From CAVUAF01 sp963739375 (GTDB lineage Bacteria; Acidobacteriota; Terriglobia; Terriglobales; Acidobacteriaceae), in the NCBI GenBank assembly GCA_963739375.1, contig CAVUAF010000017.1, positions 222,812-286,811 of the forward strand: a stretch of 64,000 nt of DNA. Reading direction: 5' to 3'. Under the pieces are notes generated by a model. That model made no database searches and was not told where the DNA came from. It worked only from the letters and a program-made list of their open reading frames with translations. A program made the position numbers and the translations under genes. Shown here piece after piece: positions 35,150 to 43,782 of the stretch (position 1 is its first letter; each line of letters opens with the position of its first letter).

Positions 35150-35228
35150 CTTGTCATCCCCAGCGTAGCGAGGGATCTGGGTTTTCTGAGAACTGAGAAC
35201 TGAGAACTGAGAACTGAGAACTGGCAAC
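35150..35228. repeat. Composite CATCCC repeat plus heptad tract (TGAGAAC)
   Basis: GTCATCCCCAGCGTAGCGAG and GGATCTGGGTTTTC lead into five perfect TGAGAAC units and a variant TGGCAAC (35187-35228). The same composite occurs in reverse orientation at 60618-60720. Confidence 0.9.
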
Positions 35229-35237
35229 TGCCTCACC

Positions 35238-35690
35238 ATGAAGCGCCGCCCCACCTCAGAGCGCGCTCGCCAGCCCCGCGCCCCGCGCCTCCTCATCTCC
35301 TCCGGCACCCCCTGGGAGCCCATCGTCGGCTACTCCCGCGCCGTCCGCGTCGGCAACGTGGTCCACGTCTCCGGCACCACCGCCACCGGCCCCGACGGCC
35401 GCCTGGTCGGCGTCGGCGATCCCTATCGCCAGGCCGTTCAGACCCTGCGCAACATCGAGGCTGCGCTCAAACGCGCCGGCGCCAGCCTGCGCGACGTCAT
35501 CCGCACCCGCATGTACGTCACCAACATCGCCGACTGGGAGCTGATCGGCCGCGCCCACCGGGAGTTCTTCGCCGCCATCCGCCCCGCCACCTCCATGGTC
35601 CAGGTCGCGCGGTTGATTGCCCCCGAGATGCTGGTCGAAATCGAAGCCGAGGCCATTGTCCCGGCTCCCCCCAGCGCCTCGTCATCCTGA
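35238..35690 (+). CDS. RidA-family protein (YjgF/YER057c/UK114)
   Basis: 150 aa, the size of a RidA subunit plus a basic N-terminal extension. The core runs from about residue 20: GTPWEPIVGYSRAVRVGNVV, HVSGTTATGPDGRLVG, DPYRQAVQTLRNIEAALKRA and DVIRTRMYVTNI. The conserved Arg at RTRMYVTN, which binds the imine or carboxylate in RidA, is present. RidA proteins hydrolyse reactive enamine/imine intermediates from PLP enzymes. The sequence looks closest to the Rid4-7 subgroups, whose role is less clear. It forms a convergent pair with the minus-strand secreted protein. Confidence 0.85.
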   Translation: MKRRPTSERARQPRAPRLLISSGTPWEPIVGYSRAVRVGNVVHVSGTTATGPDGRLVGVGDPYRQAVQTLRNIEAALKRAGASLRDVIRTRMYVTNIADWELIGRAHREFFAAIRPATSMVQVARLIAPEMLVEIEAEAIVPAPPSASSS

Positions 35691-35694
35691 TCCC

Positions 35695-35729
35695 GCCAAT
35701 AGCCAACGGCCAACGGCCAACGACCAACG
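35695..35729. repeat. Heptad tandem tract (GCCAACG)
   Basis: Five 7-nt units: GCCAATA, GCCAACG three times, ACCAACG. It starts 5 nt after the stop of the RidA gene and 20 nt before the end of the convergent gene. Confidence 0.95.
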
Positions 35730-35748
35730 CGCGGTCGTTGCCATCTCC

Positions 35749-37098
35749 TCAGTTCAGCACGGCGAGATTGAAAGCCTGGGTGCGAGACGTCGTGGCGGTG
35801 CCGCGTGCGATCTTGCAAAAGTGGGCGACGGCGTGGTTGGTCGCATCGGAGTAGGCGTTCCACAGGACCTGGCCCCAGCCGGTGCCGGCGGTCGTCGCAT
35901 TGCCGACCGCCGAGATCTGAATCACCGTCGCCGGGCTCGCGCCAGCCAAGGTGAAGCCGCGGGCGATGCAACGAGACTCCAGGATCGCCGTGTTGGACGC
36001 CAGGGTAAAGGTGCCGACCACACTGGCCGCCGCGGTGCTCAAGACCCGGATGTTAAACACCTGCGGGTTGGTGGGGAAAATCGAGGTGTTGCTGAAATGG
36101 CAGAAATGCACCGTCACCTGGTCGGCGGCGTCCACAAATGCGTCCCACGTCATTTGGTCGAGGTTATTGGCAACCGGATCGCCGGAGGGGCTGATGACCG
36201 CCACCATCGCGGTGGTGGCGCCGGGAATGGAGACCGGCGAGGTAATGCAGGAGCCCGCGCTGGGCGCCGTCGTGAGCGTGAAGGTGGCGGAGAGGCTGCC
36301 GCCTCCGCCGCTCGCCGCCGCCGCCGGCGGCACCGAGAAAAACGGCCCGAAATCGTCCCCCACGCCAATTACCGCGATGGGCGCGGGCGCGCTGATCACC
36401 ACCTTGCCCACAAACCTTCCCGCCGGCAGCGCACTGGAAAAGAGACTTTCGATACTGGCAATGCCCTGCCCGAAGGCCACGAGATTGACCGGCGCGTCGG
36501 CGCCTGCCTGGTTGCCGGCGGAGTCGAACAGCTGGAGGGTGACGAGGTTCGCCGAAGCAGAGCGATTGGCGATGGCGACTCCCAGGGTGAGCGAGGTCTG
36601 CTTTTGCAGTTCCACCGGCAGGGTGAAGCTGGTCTGCGGCGCCACGTCGTTAAAGCCCACGGTGTTGAGCACGTTGCCGGCGCTGGGCGAGCTGCCGATC
36701 TCAAAAAACAGATTGATGTTGACCGGCTGTTGCGAGCCGACCATGGCCCAGTGCACGTCGCAACCGCCGGCGTTGCGGCCCGCTTCCGGCGTCTGCAGAC
36801 GCAAAGTACCCTTCGCGGGAATGGTGTTTGGAGTGCTGTCGATCAGGACTCCGGTTTGCGAGATGTTGTTGAAGGTGATCTGGTTGGCGCTGGCAGTGGA
36901 CGTGTTGACGATGGTGAACTTCGTCACCGCACCCGTGCCGAAGCCGCAGCCGCCCCCGCTCAATATGTGCGGAATCACCTGCACGAAGTTTCCAGCGGGC
37001 ACTGGACTCTGCGCCCGCCCGCTACCTGTCAGCCCCACAAGCAGGGTCACCAGTCCCGCTGCACGGCACACACCACTGAAAGCAACCGAGAGTCGCAT
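35749..37098 (-). CDS. Secreted beta-rich protein of unknown function
   Basis: 449 aa. The ATG at 37098 is used because it opens directly into a signal peptide (MRLSVAFSGVCRAAGLVTLL...GRAQ). The mature protein is rich in Thr, Ser, Ala and Gly with repeated beta patterns and little charge (TKFTIVNTSTASANQITFNN, VELQKQTSLTLGVAIANRSA). Scattered Cys residues (GGCGFG, GGCDVHW, VHFCHF, SRCIARG, AHFCKIA) could form disulfides. VHFCHFSN and VAHFCKIA look like two copies of one short module. Similar proteins in Acidobacteriota carry no assigned function. Confidence 0.7.
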   Translation of the reverse strand: MRLSVAFSGVCRAAGLVTLLVGLTGSGRAQSPVPAGNFVQVIPHILSGGGCGFGTGAVTKFTIVNTSTASANQITFNNISQTGVLIDSTPNTIPAKGTLRLQTPEAGRNAGGCDVHWAMVGSQQPVNINLFFEIGSSPSAGNVLNTVGFNDVAPQTSFTLPVELQKQTSLTLGVAIANRSASANLVTLQLFDSAGNQAGADAPVNLVAFGQGIASIESLFSSALPAGRFVGKVVISAPAPIAVIGVGDDFGPFFSVPPAAAASGGGGSLSATFTLTTAPSAGSCITSPVSIPGATTAMVAVISPSGDPVANNLDQMTWDAFVDAADQVTVHFCHFSNTSIFPTNPQVFNIRVLSTAAASVVGTFTLASNTAILESRCIARGFTLAGASPATVIQISAVGNATTAGTGWGQVLWNAYSDATNHAVAHFCKIARGTATTSRTQAFNLAVLN

Positions 37099-37550
37099 CG
37101 CCCCACCTTGCGCGCAACGGCGCGCCCTTCTTGATTTGCCGGGAAAGCCGAGTGTACCGCAGGCGGAGGCGTCAGCCGCGCCCTTTGGCGCTTCTAAAGA
37201 GCAAAGCAAAGGCCAAACGTGACGCCCGGACGGGCCAGTGTTTTGTGTCACTTAGCGCTGTTTTTGGAGGCTTTGGAGGGGCGATCTTCAGCTTCTGCAA
37301 CCACCGCCTCCCAGTTTCGGGAAGCACCTAACCAAAAACCGGAACCTGGGTAGCCCAAGGGCAAAATGCGCGGCCACTGACCAAGGCTTGAGTTTGGGAA
37401 ATGCAATGAAGAGGGAGGAGGGAGACGAACCGCCGGCGGGGTGTGTCCCCGCAAAGTGCCTTAGGTTACTGCCTTGATATTAAACTTTTGTGCTTGTCCA
37501 GTAACTAGATAGGCACACATCCGCCCGAGCACTTTTTTGGGAAAAACCCT
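37099..37550. other. Gene-free divergent intergenic region
   Basis: Together with 37551-37633 this is a 535-bp gap between a minus-strand secreted protein and the plus-strand 52-aa peptide. Apart from the promoter candidate listed next, I see only a small GGGAAAAACCC hairpin near 37540. No ORF with gene-like composition was accepted. Confidence 0.55.
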
Positions 37551-37579
37551 TTCGGACCGAGGCCCAGTCCACCTATACT
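37551..37579 (+). promoter_or_regulatory. Candidate promoter of the 52-aa secreted peptide
   Basis: TATACT (37574-37579) is preceded by a weak -35 (TTCGGA, 37551-37556) at 17-nt spacing. It lies 55 nt upstream of the start codon. Confidence 0.4.
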
Positions 37580-37633
37580 ACCCCGCGAGCTAGAGCTCCC
37601 CCGACAACCCTAAGTGCTTCCGGAGACCCTAAA

Positions 37634-37792
37634 ATGAAGAAACTCGCGCGCATTCTTGCCCTTGCCTTGCTGGTGGCTGGCTCTTATTCGGCGGCCAAGC
37701 CCCAGAACCTGATGGCTGGGCTATTCGGCTACGGCGGTCCGATCCCGGTTTGCGATCCCAGTCTGCCAAACTGCCACATCGATCCCAAGTAG
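37634..37792 (+). CDS. 52-aa secreted peptide with two cysteines
   Basis: A short gene below usual length cut-offs. GGAG lies 8 nt before the ATG. The product is a clean signal peptide (MKKLARILALALLVAGSYSA) followed by a mature part of about 32 residues containing GLFGYGGPIPVCDPSLPNCH. The two Cys lie 7 apart and may form a small disulfide loop; the mature part is rich in Gly and Pro. A candidate promoter and a long upstream leader support it being real. I do not recognise a family. It could be a secreted signal, an envelope microprotein or a bacteriocin-like peptide. The next gene starts 76 nt downstream and may be co-transcribed. Confidence 0.7.
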   Translation: MKKLARILALALLVAGSYSAAKPQNLMAGLFGYGGPIPVCDPSLPNCHIDPK

Positions 37793-37868
37793 TTTCCGCG
37801 GCCGCCCGTTACGAAGGTAATGGTCCGTCAGGCCGGTAAAAGCTTGTCTCGCCGGCGGGGGGAGAGGT

Positions 37869-38723
37869 ATGCTTCCCCTCCAGCCCATGACGTCCTTTTT
37901 CTTTCACGCGCTGTGGTACATCCAGCCGGTGCTGGAGATCGCCCTGGCCGTGTTTCTTTTGCGCGGCAAGCTGCACCGCCGCTTCCCGCTCTTCTTCTCG
38001 CTGGTGCTCTACATCCTGGTGACCGACCTGGTCCTGATCGGGGCGGCCTCCTTCAGCTACCGCACGTACTTTTACACCTACTGGGCCGTCAACTCGGTGG
38101 CGGTGGTGCTCAGCTTCGCCGTCATCTATGAGCTGTTCATGGCCATGTTCGGCCAGCACCACGGCCTGAAGGACTTTGGCTCCACGCTCTTCCAGTGGGC
38201 GGGCGTGGTGGTGGCATTGATGGCCATCCTGATGCTGGCCACTACCGCCGGGGTCAAGGCGACGCTGATTTCCAGCATCGTCATCAGCGTGCAGCGGGCG
38301 GTCATGGTGATGCAGTGCGGCCTGCTGCTCATGCTGCTGTTCTTCATGAAGCACCTCGGCGTCACCCCGCAGCATCGCGTGTTCGGCATGATCCTCGGCT
38401 TCGGCCTGAAGGCTTCCGTCGAACTTATCCTGCTGACGCAGCGGACCCGCTTCGCCTTCGGCGATACGGCCATGAACATGATTTACATGTTCAGCTTCGA
38501 CGTGACGCTGCTGATCTGGGTTGCCTACGCGCTGCTGCGCGAGCCGGTGCCCGTGACTTCCAACCTGCTGGTGAAGACGCAGCGCTGGAACGATGACCTG
38601 CTGCACGCCGCCGCGCCGGCCGCCAGTGAGACCGTACTGCTGGGCATCGAAGGCATCGTCGATCGCGCCCTCACCAAGGGCAACGGTGGCTCCATCAAGA
38701 GCGGCATTCGCAAGTTCCTGTAA
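37869..38723 (+). CDS. Multi-pass membrane protein of unknown function
   Basis: 284 aa with about seven transmembrane segments (near residues 12-31, 41-61, 70-92, 108-127, 133-158, 170-190 and 201-221), e.g. PLFFSLVLYILVTDLVLIGA and VAVVLSFAVIYELFMAMFGQ. The last 55 residues are soluble. A G/A-rich site (GGGGGAGAGG) lies just before the ATG; the ATG at 37887 is possible. No transport or enzyme signature is recognised. It is followed by a strong terminator. Membrane proteins with this plan recur in Acidobacteriota without known function. Confidence 0.75.
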   Translation: MLPLQPMTSFFFHALWYIQPVLEIALAVFLLRGKLHRRFPLFFSLVLYILVTDLVLIGAASFSYRTYFYTYWAVNSVAVVLSFAVIYELFMAMFGQHHGLKDFGSTLFQWAGVVVALMAILMLATTAGVKATLISSIVISVQRAVMVMQCGLLLMLLFFMKHLGVTPQHRVFGMILGFGLKASVELILLTQRTRFAFGDTAMNMIYMFSFDVTLLIWVAYALLREPVPVTSNLLVKTQRWNDDLLHAAAPAASETVLLGIEGIVDRALTKGNGGSIKSGIRKFL

Positions 38724-38744
38724 CTCGTCGCGTCGCCTGCACCG

Positions 38745-38770
38745 CCCGGCCGCCTGCGGCCGGGTTTTTT
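38745..38770 (+). terminator. Rho-independent terminator after the multi-pass membrane protein
   Basis: CCCGGCCGC (38745-38753) pairs with GCGGCCGGG (38756-38764), followed by six T. Confidence 0.92.
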
Positions 38771-38830
38771 GCTGGCTGGCGGGTGACGCTTGCGCTCACC
38801 CGTCCCCTTGCGTTTCACTGGCATCACGCC

Positions 38831-40165
38831 ATGCCGACTGCGGCCCCCCCTCAATCCGCCCGCACCGATGCGCCTCCCCCCAGGCGGCTGCGCGCCTGGC
38901 TGCGCCGCCCGGTAGCAATGGTGGTAGTGGCGCTCGTCCTGCGCCTGGCCGCCATGACCGCGGCCCACACCTACCGCTTCAACCCGCGCCAGGATAGCTT
39001 CGGCTTCGGCTGGGAGACGGGGCGCATTGCCCGCGCTATTGCCGAAGGCGAGGGCTTCAGCTCGCCCTTCCAGGGCCGCACGGGCCCGACCGCGTGGGTG
39101 GCGCCGGTCTATCCCTACCTGGTGGCGGGGATTTTCAAGGTCTTCGGCGTCTACACGCCGGCCTCCGCGTGGGTGCTGCTGGCCCTCAACAGCCTGTTCT
39201 CCGCGCTCACCTGCTGGACGATATATGGCATCGCCGCCCAAACCGTGGGGTTGCGCGTCGCCCGCTGGGCGGGATGGACGTGGGCCCTGCTGCCCTACTC
39301 GATGTACTGGGCGATTCGCTGGGTGTGGGAGACCAGCGGCACCGCCTTTCTGCTGAGTGCCGCGCTCCTGGTGTCGCTGCGGCTGGCACGCTCCGACGCA
39401 TGGCGCGACTGGGCCGCCGCCGGAGCGCTGTGGGGCGCCATCGCGCTCGCCAATCCCTCGTGCCTCTCGCTGCTACCCTTCGCGCTGGCCTGGCCGGCGT
39501 GGCAGCTCGCGCGCGCGCGGCGGCGCTGGCTGCTTCCCCTGGCCACCACCGGGCTGGTCGCGCTGCTGGCCGTGATGCCGTGGCTGGTGCGCAACTACCG
39601 CACCTTTGGCCAGGTCGTCTTCATTCGCTCCAACTTCGGCGCCGAACTGCGGATGGGGAACTCGCCTGCAGGCGAGGGCCTGTGGATGTTCTGGCTCCAC
39701 CCCAGCCAGAACCCGGTTGAATTTGCCCGCTATACGCGCCTGGGCGAGATCGCCTACGTCCAGGCGCGGCAGCGCGAGGCGCTCGCCTTTATGGCGCAGA
39801 GCCCCGGGCGCTTCGCGGGGCTCTCGCTGCGCCGCGTTCTCTATTTCTGGATCGGGACGCCGCGCAACTCCGAGTTCCCCTTTAGCGTGGAAGCGCGCAG
39901 CGCGCTCTTCTTGCTGTCGTCGGTCCTCGCCTTCTGGGGCCTGTGGCTGGTCATCCGGCACCGGCGTCCCGGCGCTTTCCTGTATGCCGCGACCCTGTTG
40001 GTCTACCCTCTGCCGTATTACCTCACCTTCCCGCATCCCCGCTATCGGCATCCGATCGAGCCCGAGATGGTGATCCTCGGCTTGTACTTGCTGGCGCAGG
40101 TCATTCGGCCCCGGCCGCTGGCGGTCGCCGGCGAGGGCGCCGCGCCGACATTGCCTAAGTTATAA
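38831..40165 (+). CDS. GT39/ArnT-like membrane glycosyltransferase
   Basis: 444 aa from the ATG at 38831; an in-frame GTG at 38783 is less likely. A basic Pro-rich N-terminus is followed by a first membrane helix (VAMVVVALVLRLAAM) and about ten more. The first periplasmic loop carries the acidic cluster expected for GT-C enzymes (RQDSFGFGWETGRIARAIAE), then GPTAWVAPVYPYLVAGIFKV. RYRHPIEPEMVILGLYLLAQ at the C-terminus is typical of PMT/ArnT-like transferases. It would move a sugar from a polyprenyl-phosphate donor to a lipid or protein acceptor on the periplasmic face. The substrate is not deducible. Confidence 0.82.
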   Translation: MPTAAPPQSARTDAPPPRRLRAWLRRPVAMVVVALVLRLAAMTAAHTYRFNPRQDSFGFGWETGRIARAIAEGEGFSSPFQGRTGPTAWVAPVYPYLVAGIFKVFGVYTPASAWVLLALNSLFSALTCWTIYGIAAQTVGLRVARWAGWTWALLPYSMYWAIRWVWETSGTAFLLSAALLVSLRLARSDAWRDWAAAGALWGAIALANPSCLSLLPFALAWPAWQLARARRRWLLPLATTGLVALLAVMPWLVRNYRTFGQVVFIRSNFGAELRMGNSPAGEGLWMFWLHPSQNPVEFARYTRLGEIAYVQARQREALAFMAQSPGRFAGLSLRRVLYFWIGTPRNSEFPFSVEARSALFLLSSVLAFWGLWLVIRHRRPGAFLYAATLLVYPLPYYLTFPHPRYRHPIEPEMVILGLYLLAQVIRPRPLAVAGEGAAPTLPKL

Positions 40166-40166
40166 T
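40161..40166 (+). promoter_or_regulatory. Candidate -10 box of the PpiD-like gene
   Basis: A perfect TATAAT lies 34 nt upstream of the ATG and overlaps the stop codon of the glycosyltransferase gene. No good -35 is visible. The motif continues TATAATCAGGG, the recurring pattern described in findings. Confidence 0.5.
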
Positions 40167-40200
40167 CAGGGTTTCACCCGAAAGTCTGGAGCGCTTCTGC

Positions 40201-42180
40201 ATGATCAAGTTTCTGCAAACTCCCACCCCGACGAAGAAGATCGTCCTCGGGGGCCTGCTGCTGATTGTCTGCGTCTTCATGGTGATCAGCCTTATCCCCG
40301 GGGTCGGGTCGGGCGCCTGGAGCGGCGGCGGCAGCGGCGCGCTGGCCAAGGTCGGCGACCAGGAAGTCACCCTCACGGAGGTGCAGAACCTGGCGCGCCA
40401 GATCGGCCGCCGGCAGTTTCCCAAGGGCTACCCGCAGGAGTTCCTGCCTTTCCTGATGCAGAATGCCGCCAACAGCCTCATCCTGCAGAAGGCCATGATC
40501 GCCGAGGCCGAGCGCATGGGGCTCAGCGTCGGCGACGCCGAGCTGCGTGACGAGCTGCGCCAGGGCAATCTCGGCCAGCAGTTGTTTCCCAACGGCAACT
40601 TCATCGGCCAGGATGAATACGAAAACTTCGTCGCCCAGAACTTCAGCCTGACCAAGGCGAAGTTCGAGGAGGCGGTGAAGACCGACCTGGTGATCCGCAA
40701 GCTGCGCAGCGCCATCGCCGCGGGTGTCACCGTGGCCGACGCCGACGTGCAGCAGGAATTCCAGCGCCAGCACTCCAGGGTGAAGCTCGCGTACGCGGTG
40801 CTGACCACCAGCGACCTGGAAAAACAGATCAAGCCCACCGACACCGAGCTGAAGGCGTTCTACGACAACAACAAGGCGCGCTACGAGAACTCCGTCCCCG
40901 AAAAACGCAAGGCCAGGTACGTGGTGGTGGACATCAACAAGCTGCGCGACCAGGCGAAGCCGCAGATTGCCCCGGCGGACATCGAGCAGTTCTACAAGTC
41001 GCACCAGGACGACTTCCGCGTCCCCGACCAGGTCAAGGCCAGCCACATCCTCATCAAGACCCCGCCCCCCGGGCCCGACGGCAAGGTGGATGAGAAGGGC
41101 GTCGAGGACGCCCGCAAGAAGGCGCAGGACATCCTGAACAAGTTGCGCGGCGGCGCCAACTTCGAGGAACTCGCCAAGAAGGACTCGCAAGACACTCCCA
41201 GCGCCACCAAGGGCGGCTCCCTGGGATTCGTCCGGCGGGGCGCGACGGTGGCGGAATTCGAGCAAGCCGCTTTCTCGCAGCCGGTGGGGAAAATCGGCGA
41301 CCTGGTCAGGTCCGCCTTCGGCTTCCACATCATTCGCGTGGACGAGAAGCAGGAAGCGCACCTCAAGCCGCTGGGCGAGGTCAGGGAGGCGATCGTGACC
41401 ACGCTGGCGCAGCAGCGGGCGGTCGCGGCCGCGGACGCGCTGGTCGCCAAGCTGCTCAGCCAGGCGCGCACTGCCGGCCTCGAATCCGCTGCCGGCAGCA
41501 ATCACCTCGCGGCCATCACCAGCGACTGGTTCGCCCGCACCGACGCCCTGCCCGGCGTGGGCAGTTCGCCGGAATTCATGGGCGTTGCCTTCAACCAGCA
41601 GAAAGGCGCCCCGCCGGAAAGCGTCAAGCTGCTGGCCGGCAGTTACGTGGTGCTGCAGGTTACCGACATCAAGCCCGCCGCCACCCCGGCCTTCGAGGAG
41701 ATCCGCGCCCGCGTGGAAACCGATTTCAAGGGCCAGCGCGCCGGCGCGCTGCTGGCGCAGAAGACGCAGGAGCTGGCCGATCGCGCCCACGCCGAGCACG
41801 ACCTGAAGAAGGCGGCCCAGGAACTCGGCGCCACCGTCAAGACCAGCGAGCTGGTCACGCCCAACGATCAGGTGCCCGACCTCGGGGCCATGTCCGGCCC
41901 GGGCGAGGTCGCCTTCAGCCTGAAGGTCGGCGAGATCAGCGGCGCGGTGAGCGCTCCCCCCAACGGCGCCGTCTTCCAGGTGCTGGAAAAGCAGGAAGGC
42001 GCGCCCGCGGAGTTCACCAAGGCGAAAGACGAAATCCGCGACACGCTCCTCGACCGGAAGCGCAACGACCGCCTGAATCTGTTCGTCACCGACCTGCGGG
42101 CCCGCATGGAAAAATCGGGCAAGATCAAGATCAACCAGGCGGAGTGGAAGCGCGTCATGAACGCGCGCGGCGAAACCTAG
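40201..42180 (+). CDS. PpiD/SurA-like membrane-anchored peptidyl-prolyl isomerase
   Basis: 659 aa. One transmembrane anchor at about residues 13-33 (KIVLGGLLLIVCVFMVISLI), an N-terminal SurA_N chaperone domain (ALAKVGDQEVTLTEVQNLAR onward), then a parvulin domain at about 280-380 (QVKASHILIKTPPPGPDGK, FEELAKKDSQDTPSATKGGS, LGFVRRGATVAEFEQAAF, FGFHIIRVDEKQE) and a second, degenerate SurA_C/parvulin-like region to the end. This is the PpiD plan: a periplasmic chaperone at the Sec exit that helps outer-membrane proteins fold. Given the many exported proteins here it is likely constitutive. Confidence 0.9.
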   Translation: MIKFLQTPTPTKKIVLGGLLLIVCVFMVISLIPGVGSGAWSGGGSGALAKVGDQEVTLTEVQNLARQIGRRQFPKGYPQEFLPFLMQNAANSLILQKAMIAEAERMGLSVGDAELRDELRQGNLGQQLFPNGNFIGQDEYENFVAQNFSLTKAKFEEAVKTDLVIRKLRSAIAAGVTVADADVQQEFQRQHSRVKLAYAVLTTSDLEKQIKPTDTELKAFYDNNKARYENSVPEKRKARYVVVDINKLRDQAKPQIAPADIEQFYKSHQDDFRVPDQVKASHILIKTPPPGPDGKVDEKGVEDARKKAQDILNKLRGGANFEELAKKDSQDTPSATKGGSLGFVRRGATVAEFEQAAFSQPVGKIGDLVRSAFGFHIIRVDEKQEAHLKPLGEVREAIVTTLAQQRAVAAADALVAKLLSQARTAGLESAAGSNHLAAITSDWFARTDALPGVGSSPEFMGVAFNQQKGAPPESVKLLAGSYVVLQVTDIKPAATPAFEEIRARVETDFKGQRAGALLAQKTQELADRAHAEHDLKKAAQELGATVKTSELVTPNDQVPDLGAMSGPGEVAFSLKVGEISGAVSAPPNGAVFQVLEKQEGAPAEFTKAKDEIRDTLLDRKRNDRLNLFVTDLRARMEKSGKIKINQAEWKRVMNARGET

Positions 42181-42204
42181 GAACCCGAATCCTCGTTCTC
42201 TTGG

Positions 42205-42228
42205 GTGGACGCGGGCGACTCGCCCGCG
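42205..42228 (+). repeat. 24-nt palindromic element, copy 4
   Basis: Exact copy of the 14280-14303 element, 24 nt past the stop of the PpiD-like gene. It is followed by a T-rich stretch (TTTCTTCTT), so here it could also terminate transcription. Confidence 0.95.
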
Positions 42229-42269
42229 TTTCTTCTTGCAGCCGTCTCCCGCGGGGCTGCCGAGGCCGA

Positions 42270-43415
42270 TCAGGCGCGCGTTTTCCCGAACATCAGGCCG
42301 CTCAGCCGCGCCACCTCTTCCCGGGCGACGCCCTTCGTCACCACCAGCACCTGGAAAGTTTCCCCCATCCCCGCCGGCGTGAGCAGGTGCTTGAGCTGGA
42401 GCGCCACCTTGGTGTGCTCCTGCGGCCCGCGGCACTCCTCGAAGGCGTCGGCAAACTGGTTCTGCTCGCCAATGCCCAGCAGGAACTGCGACTGCGTCAC
42501 CAGCGGCTGCGCTTCCATCCCGCTTGCTTCCGCCAGCGCCGCCAGCGCGGTGAAGTTCACGTGCGCAGTGATGTCCTGCTCCCCCGGCGCCTCATACGGC
42601 GACGCGCTCACGGTATGCCGCCGGTAAGCCGTGATGGTGCCGCGATGCCGGCCCGCCAGCAGCTCGGCGCGGGTGTAGCCGTAGTCAATCCACACCGCAA
42701 AGCCGCGCCGCATCGCGCCTGCCGCCGCGCGCACGTGCTCGCCGTACCCCGGGGCCGCTTCCACCCGCTCCTCGGCTTCCGGCGGCACGCCGTAGTGGTC
42801 GAGGAACGCGAGACTCTCCGGCCGCGCCGCCACAAACTCTTCGACCAACGCTCCCTCGCGGACGTTGATCCGCAGTTCGCCTTCGGGCGCCAGAACTTCG
42901 ACGGGCAGCGCGTCGAAAAACTCATTGGCGAAGACGATGGCGGCGTCGGCGGGCGCAAGCTCGGCGAGCGACGCCACGATGCGCACCTGGCCGGCGGCCA
43001 GCGGCTCCGCCAGCCGCACGGCCAGCTTCTGCCGCAGCGTCGCCGAGCGCTCCACCAGGGTGTAGCGCAAAGCGTGCGCAAAATCAGGGAAGCGTTTCGC
43101 GGACCAGGCGAGCACGTCGAGCGCAAATAATCCGCGCCCCGGCCCCAGCTCGATCAACTCCAGCCGTGCCGGCGCGCCCAGCACCCGCCACATCTCCTCG
43201 AACTGCCGCGCCAGCAGCCGCCCAAACACGGCGTGCACGTCGCTCGCAGTGTAAAAGTCCCCCGCTTTCCCGAACTGCTCCTGCGCGCGCGCGTAGAAGC
43301 CCAGCTGCGGGTGATACAGGCAGAGCTCCATGTAGCGCGAGAAGGGAAGCGGCCCGCAGTGGCAGATTTCCTCGGCGATGACCGCGCGCAAAGACGCGGG
43401 CTGGGGCGGCGTCAT
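42270..43415 (-). CDS. MidA/NDUFAF7-type SAM-dependent protein arginine methyltransferase
   Basis: 381 aa. The ATG at 43415 overlaps the TGA of the upstream gene (ATGA). Family signatures (DUF185): FSRYMELCLYHPQLGFYAR, GDFYTASDVHAVFGRLLARQ, the SAM-binding LELIELGPGRGLFALDVL, and VFANEFFDALPVEVL. GFAVWIDYGYTRAELL and HVNFTALAALAEASG follow. In mitochondria NDUFAF7 methylates an Arg in a complex I subunit; bacterial members probably act on a similar target. It is paired with a small conserved gene upstream. Confidence 0.9.
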   Translation of the reverse strand: MTPPQPASLRAVIAEEICHCGPLPFSRYMELCLYHPQLGFYARAQEQFGKAGDFYTASDVHAVFGRLLARQFEEMWRVLGAPARLELIELGPGRGLFALDVLAWSAKRFPDFAHALRYTLVERSATLRQKLAVRLAEPLAAGQVRIVASLAELAPADAAIVFANEFFDALPVEVLAPEGELRINVREGALVEEFVAARPESLAFLDHYGVPPEAEERVEAAPGYGEHVRAAAGAMRRGFAVWIDYGYTRAELLAGRHRGTITAYRRHTVSASPYEAPGEQDITAHVNFTALAALAEASGMEAQPLVTQSQFLLGIGEQNQFADAFEECRGPQEHTKVALQLKHLLTPAGMGETFQVLVVTKGVAREEVARLSGLMFGKTRA

Positions 43416-43732
43416 GCGCCTCCGCGAGGTGCGTCGGCCGGCGGGGCCTCGTGCTTGTTCTGCGGCGTGCGCACGAACATTTCGATCAGGTAATCGTGCA
43501 GGCAGTCGAAGAGCTGGCGCTGGAACGTCCACGCGAACTGCGGATGGTCCAGGTCGCGCGGGTGCATCAGGAAATAGTAAGTGTGGACGGGAACGGCCGG
43601 GTCCCGGAACCGGATGATGACCTCCACCGCTTCGCCGCTCGCCCGCGCGTCGAACTCCAGCAGCGGATGCTCGTAGTAGCGCAGCTGCTCCAGCACGCGC
43701 TGCAAGCGCCGCGGCGCTTCCTCGTCGCTCAT
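43412..43732 (-). CDS. Small conserved protein of unknown function
   Basis: 106 aa. A TACAAT sequence lies only a few nt upstream of the start, so the transcript may have little or no leader. The protein is soluble and acidic/aromatic (LEQLRYYEHPLLEFDARASG, VEVIIRFRDPAVPVHTYYFL, FQRQLFDCLHDYLIEMFVRT). The stop overlaps the start of the MidA-type gene by 4 nt, so the two are translationally coupled and may work together. No family is recognised. Confidence 0.7.
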   Translation of the reverse strand: MSDEEAPRRLQRVLEQLRYYEHPLLEFDARASGEAVEVIIRFRDPAVPVHTYYFLMHPRDLDHPQFAWTFQRQLFDCLHDYLIEMFVRTPQNKHEAPPADAPRGGA

Positions 43733-43782
43733 GGCCTCATTGTAGCGGCGGCGGCCGGCTTTGTGCCGCGCCCGCCACCTGC

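Noticed and set aside
38783..38830. Upstream GTG start for the GT39-like protein
   Set aside because: The extra 16 residues add no homology or signal, and the ATG at 38831 is followed by a plausible cytoplasmic N-terminus.
40174..42435. Long minus-strand open frame across the PpiD-like gene
   Set aside because: Shadow frame; the plus strand encodes a complete PpiD/SurA domain order with a TATAAT upstream.
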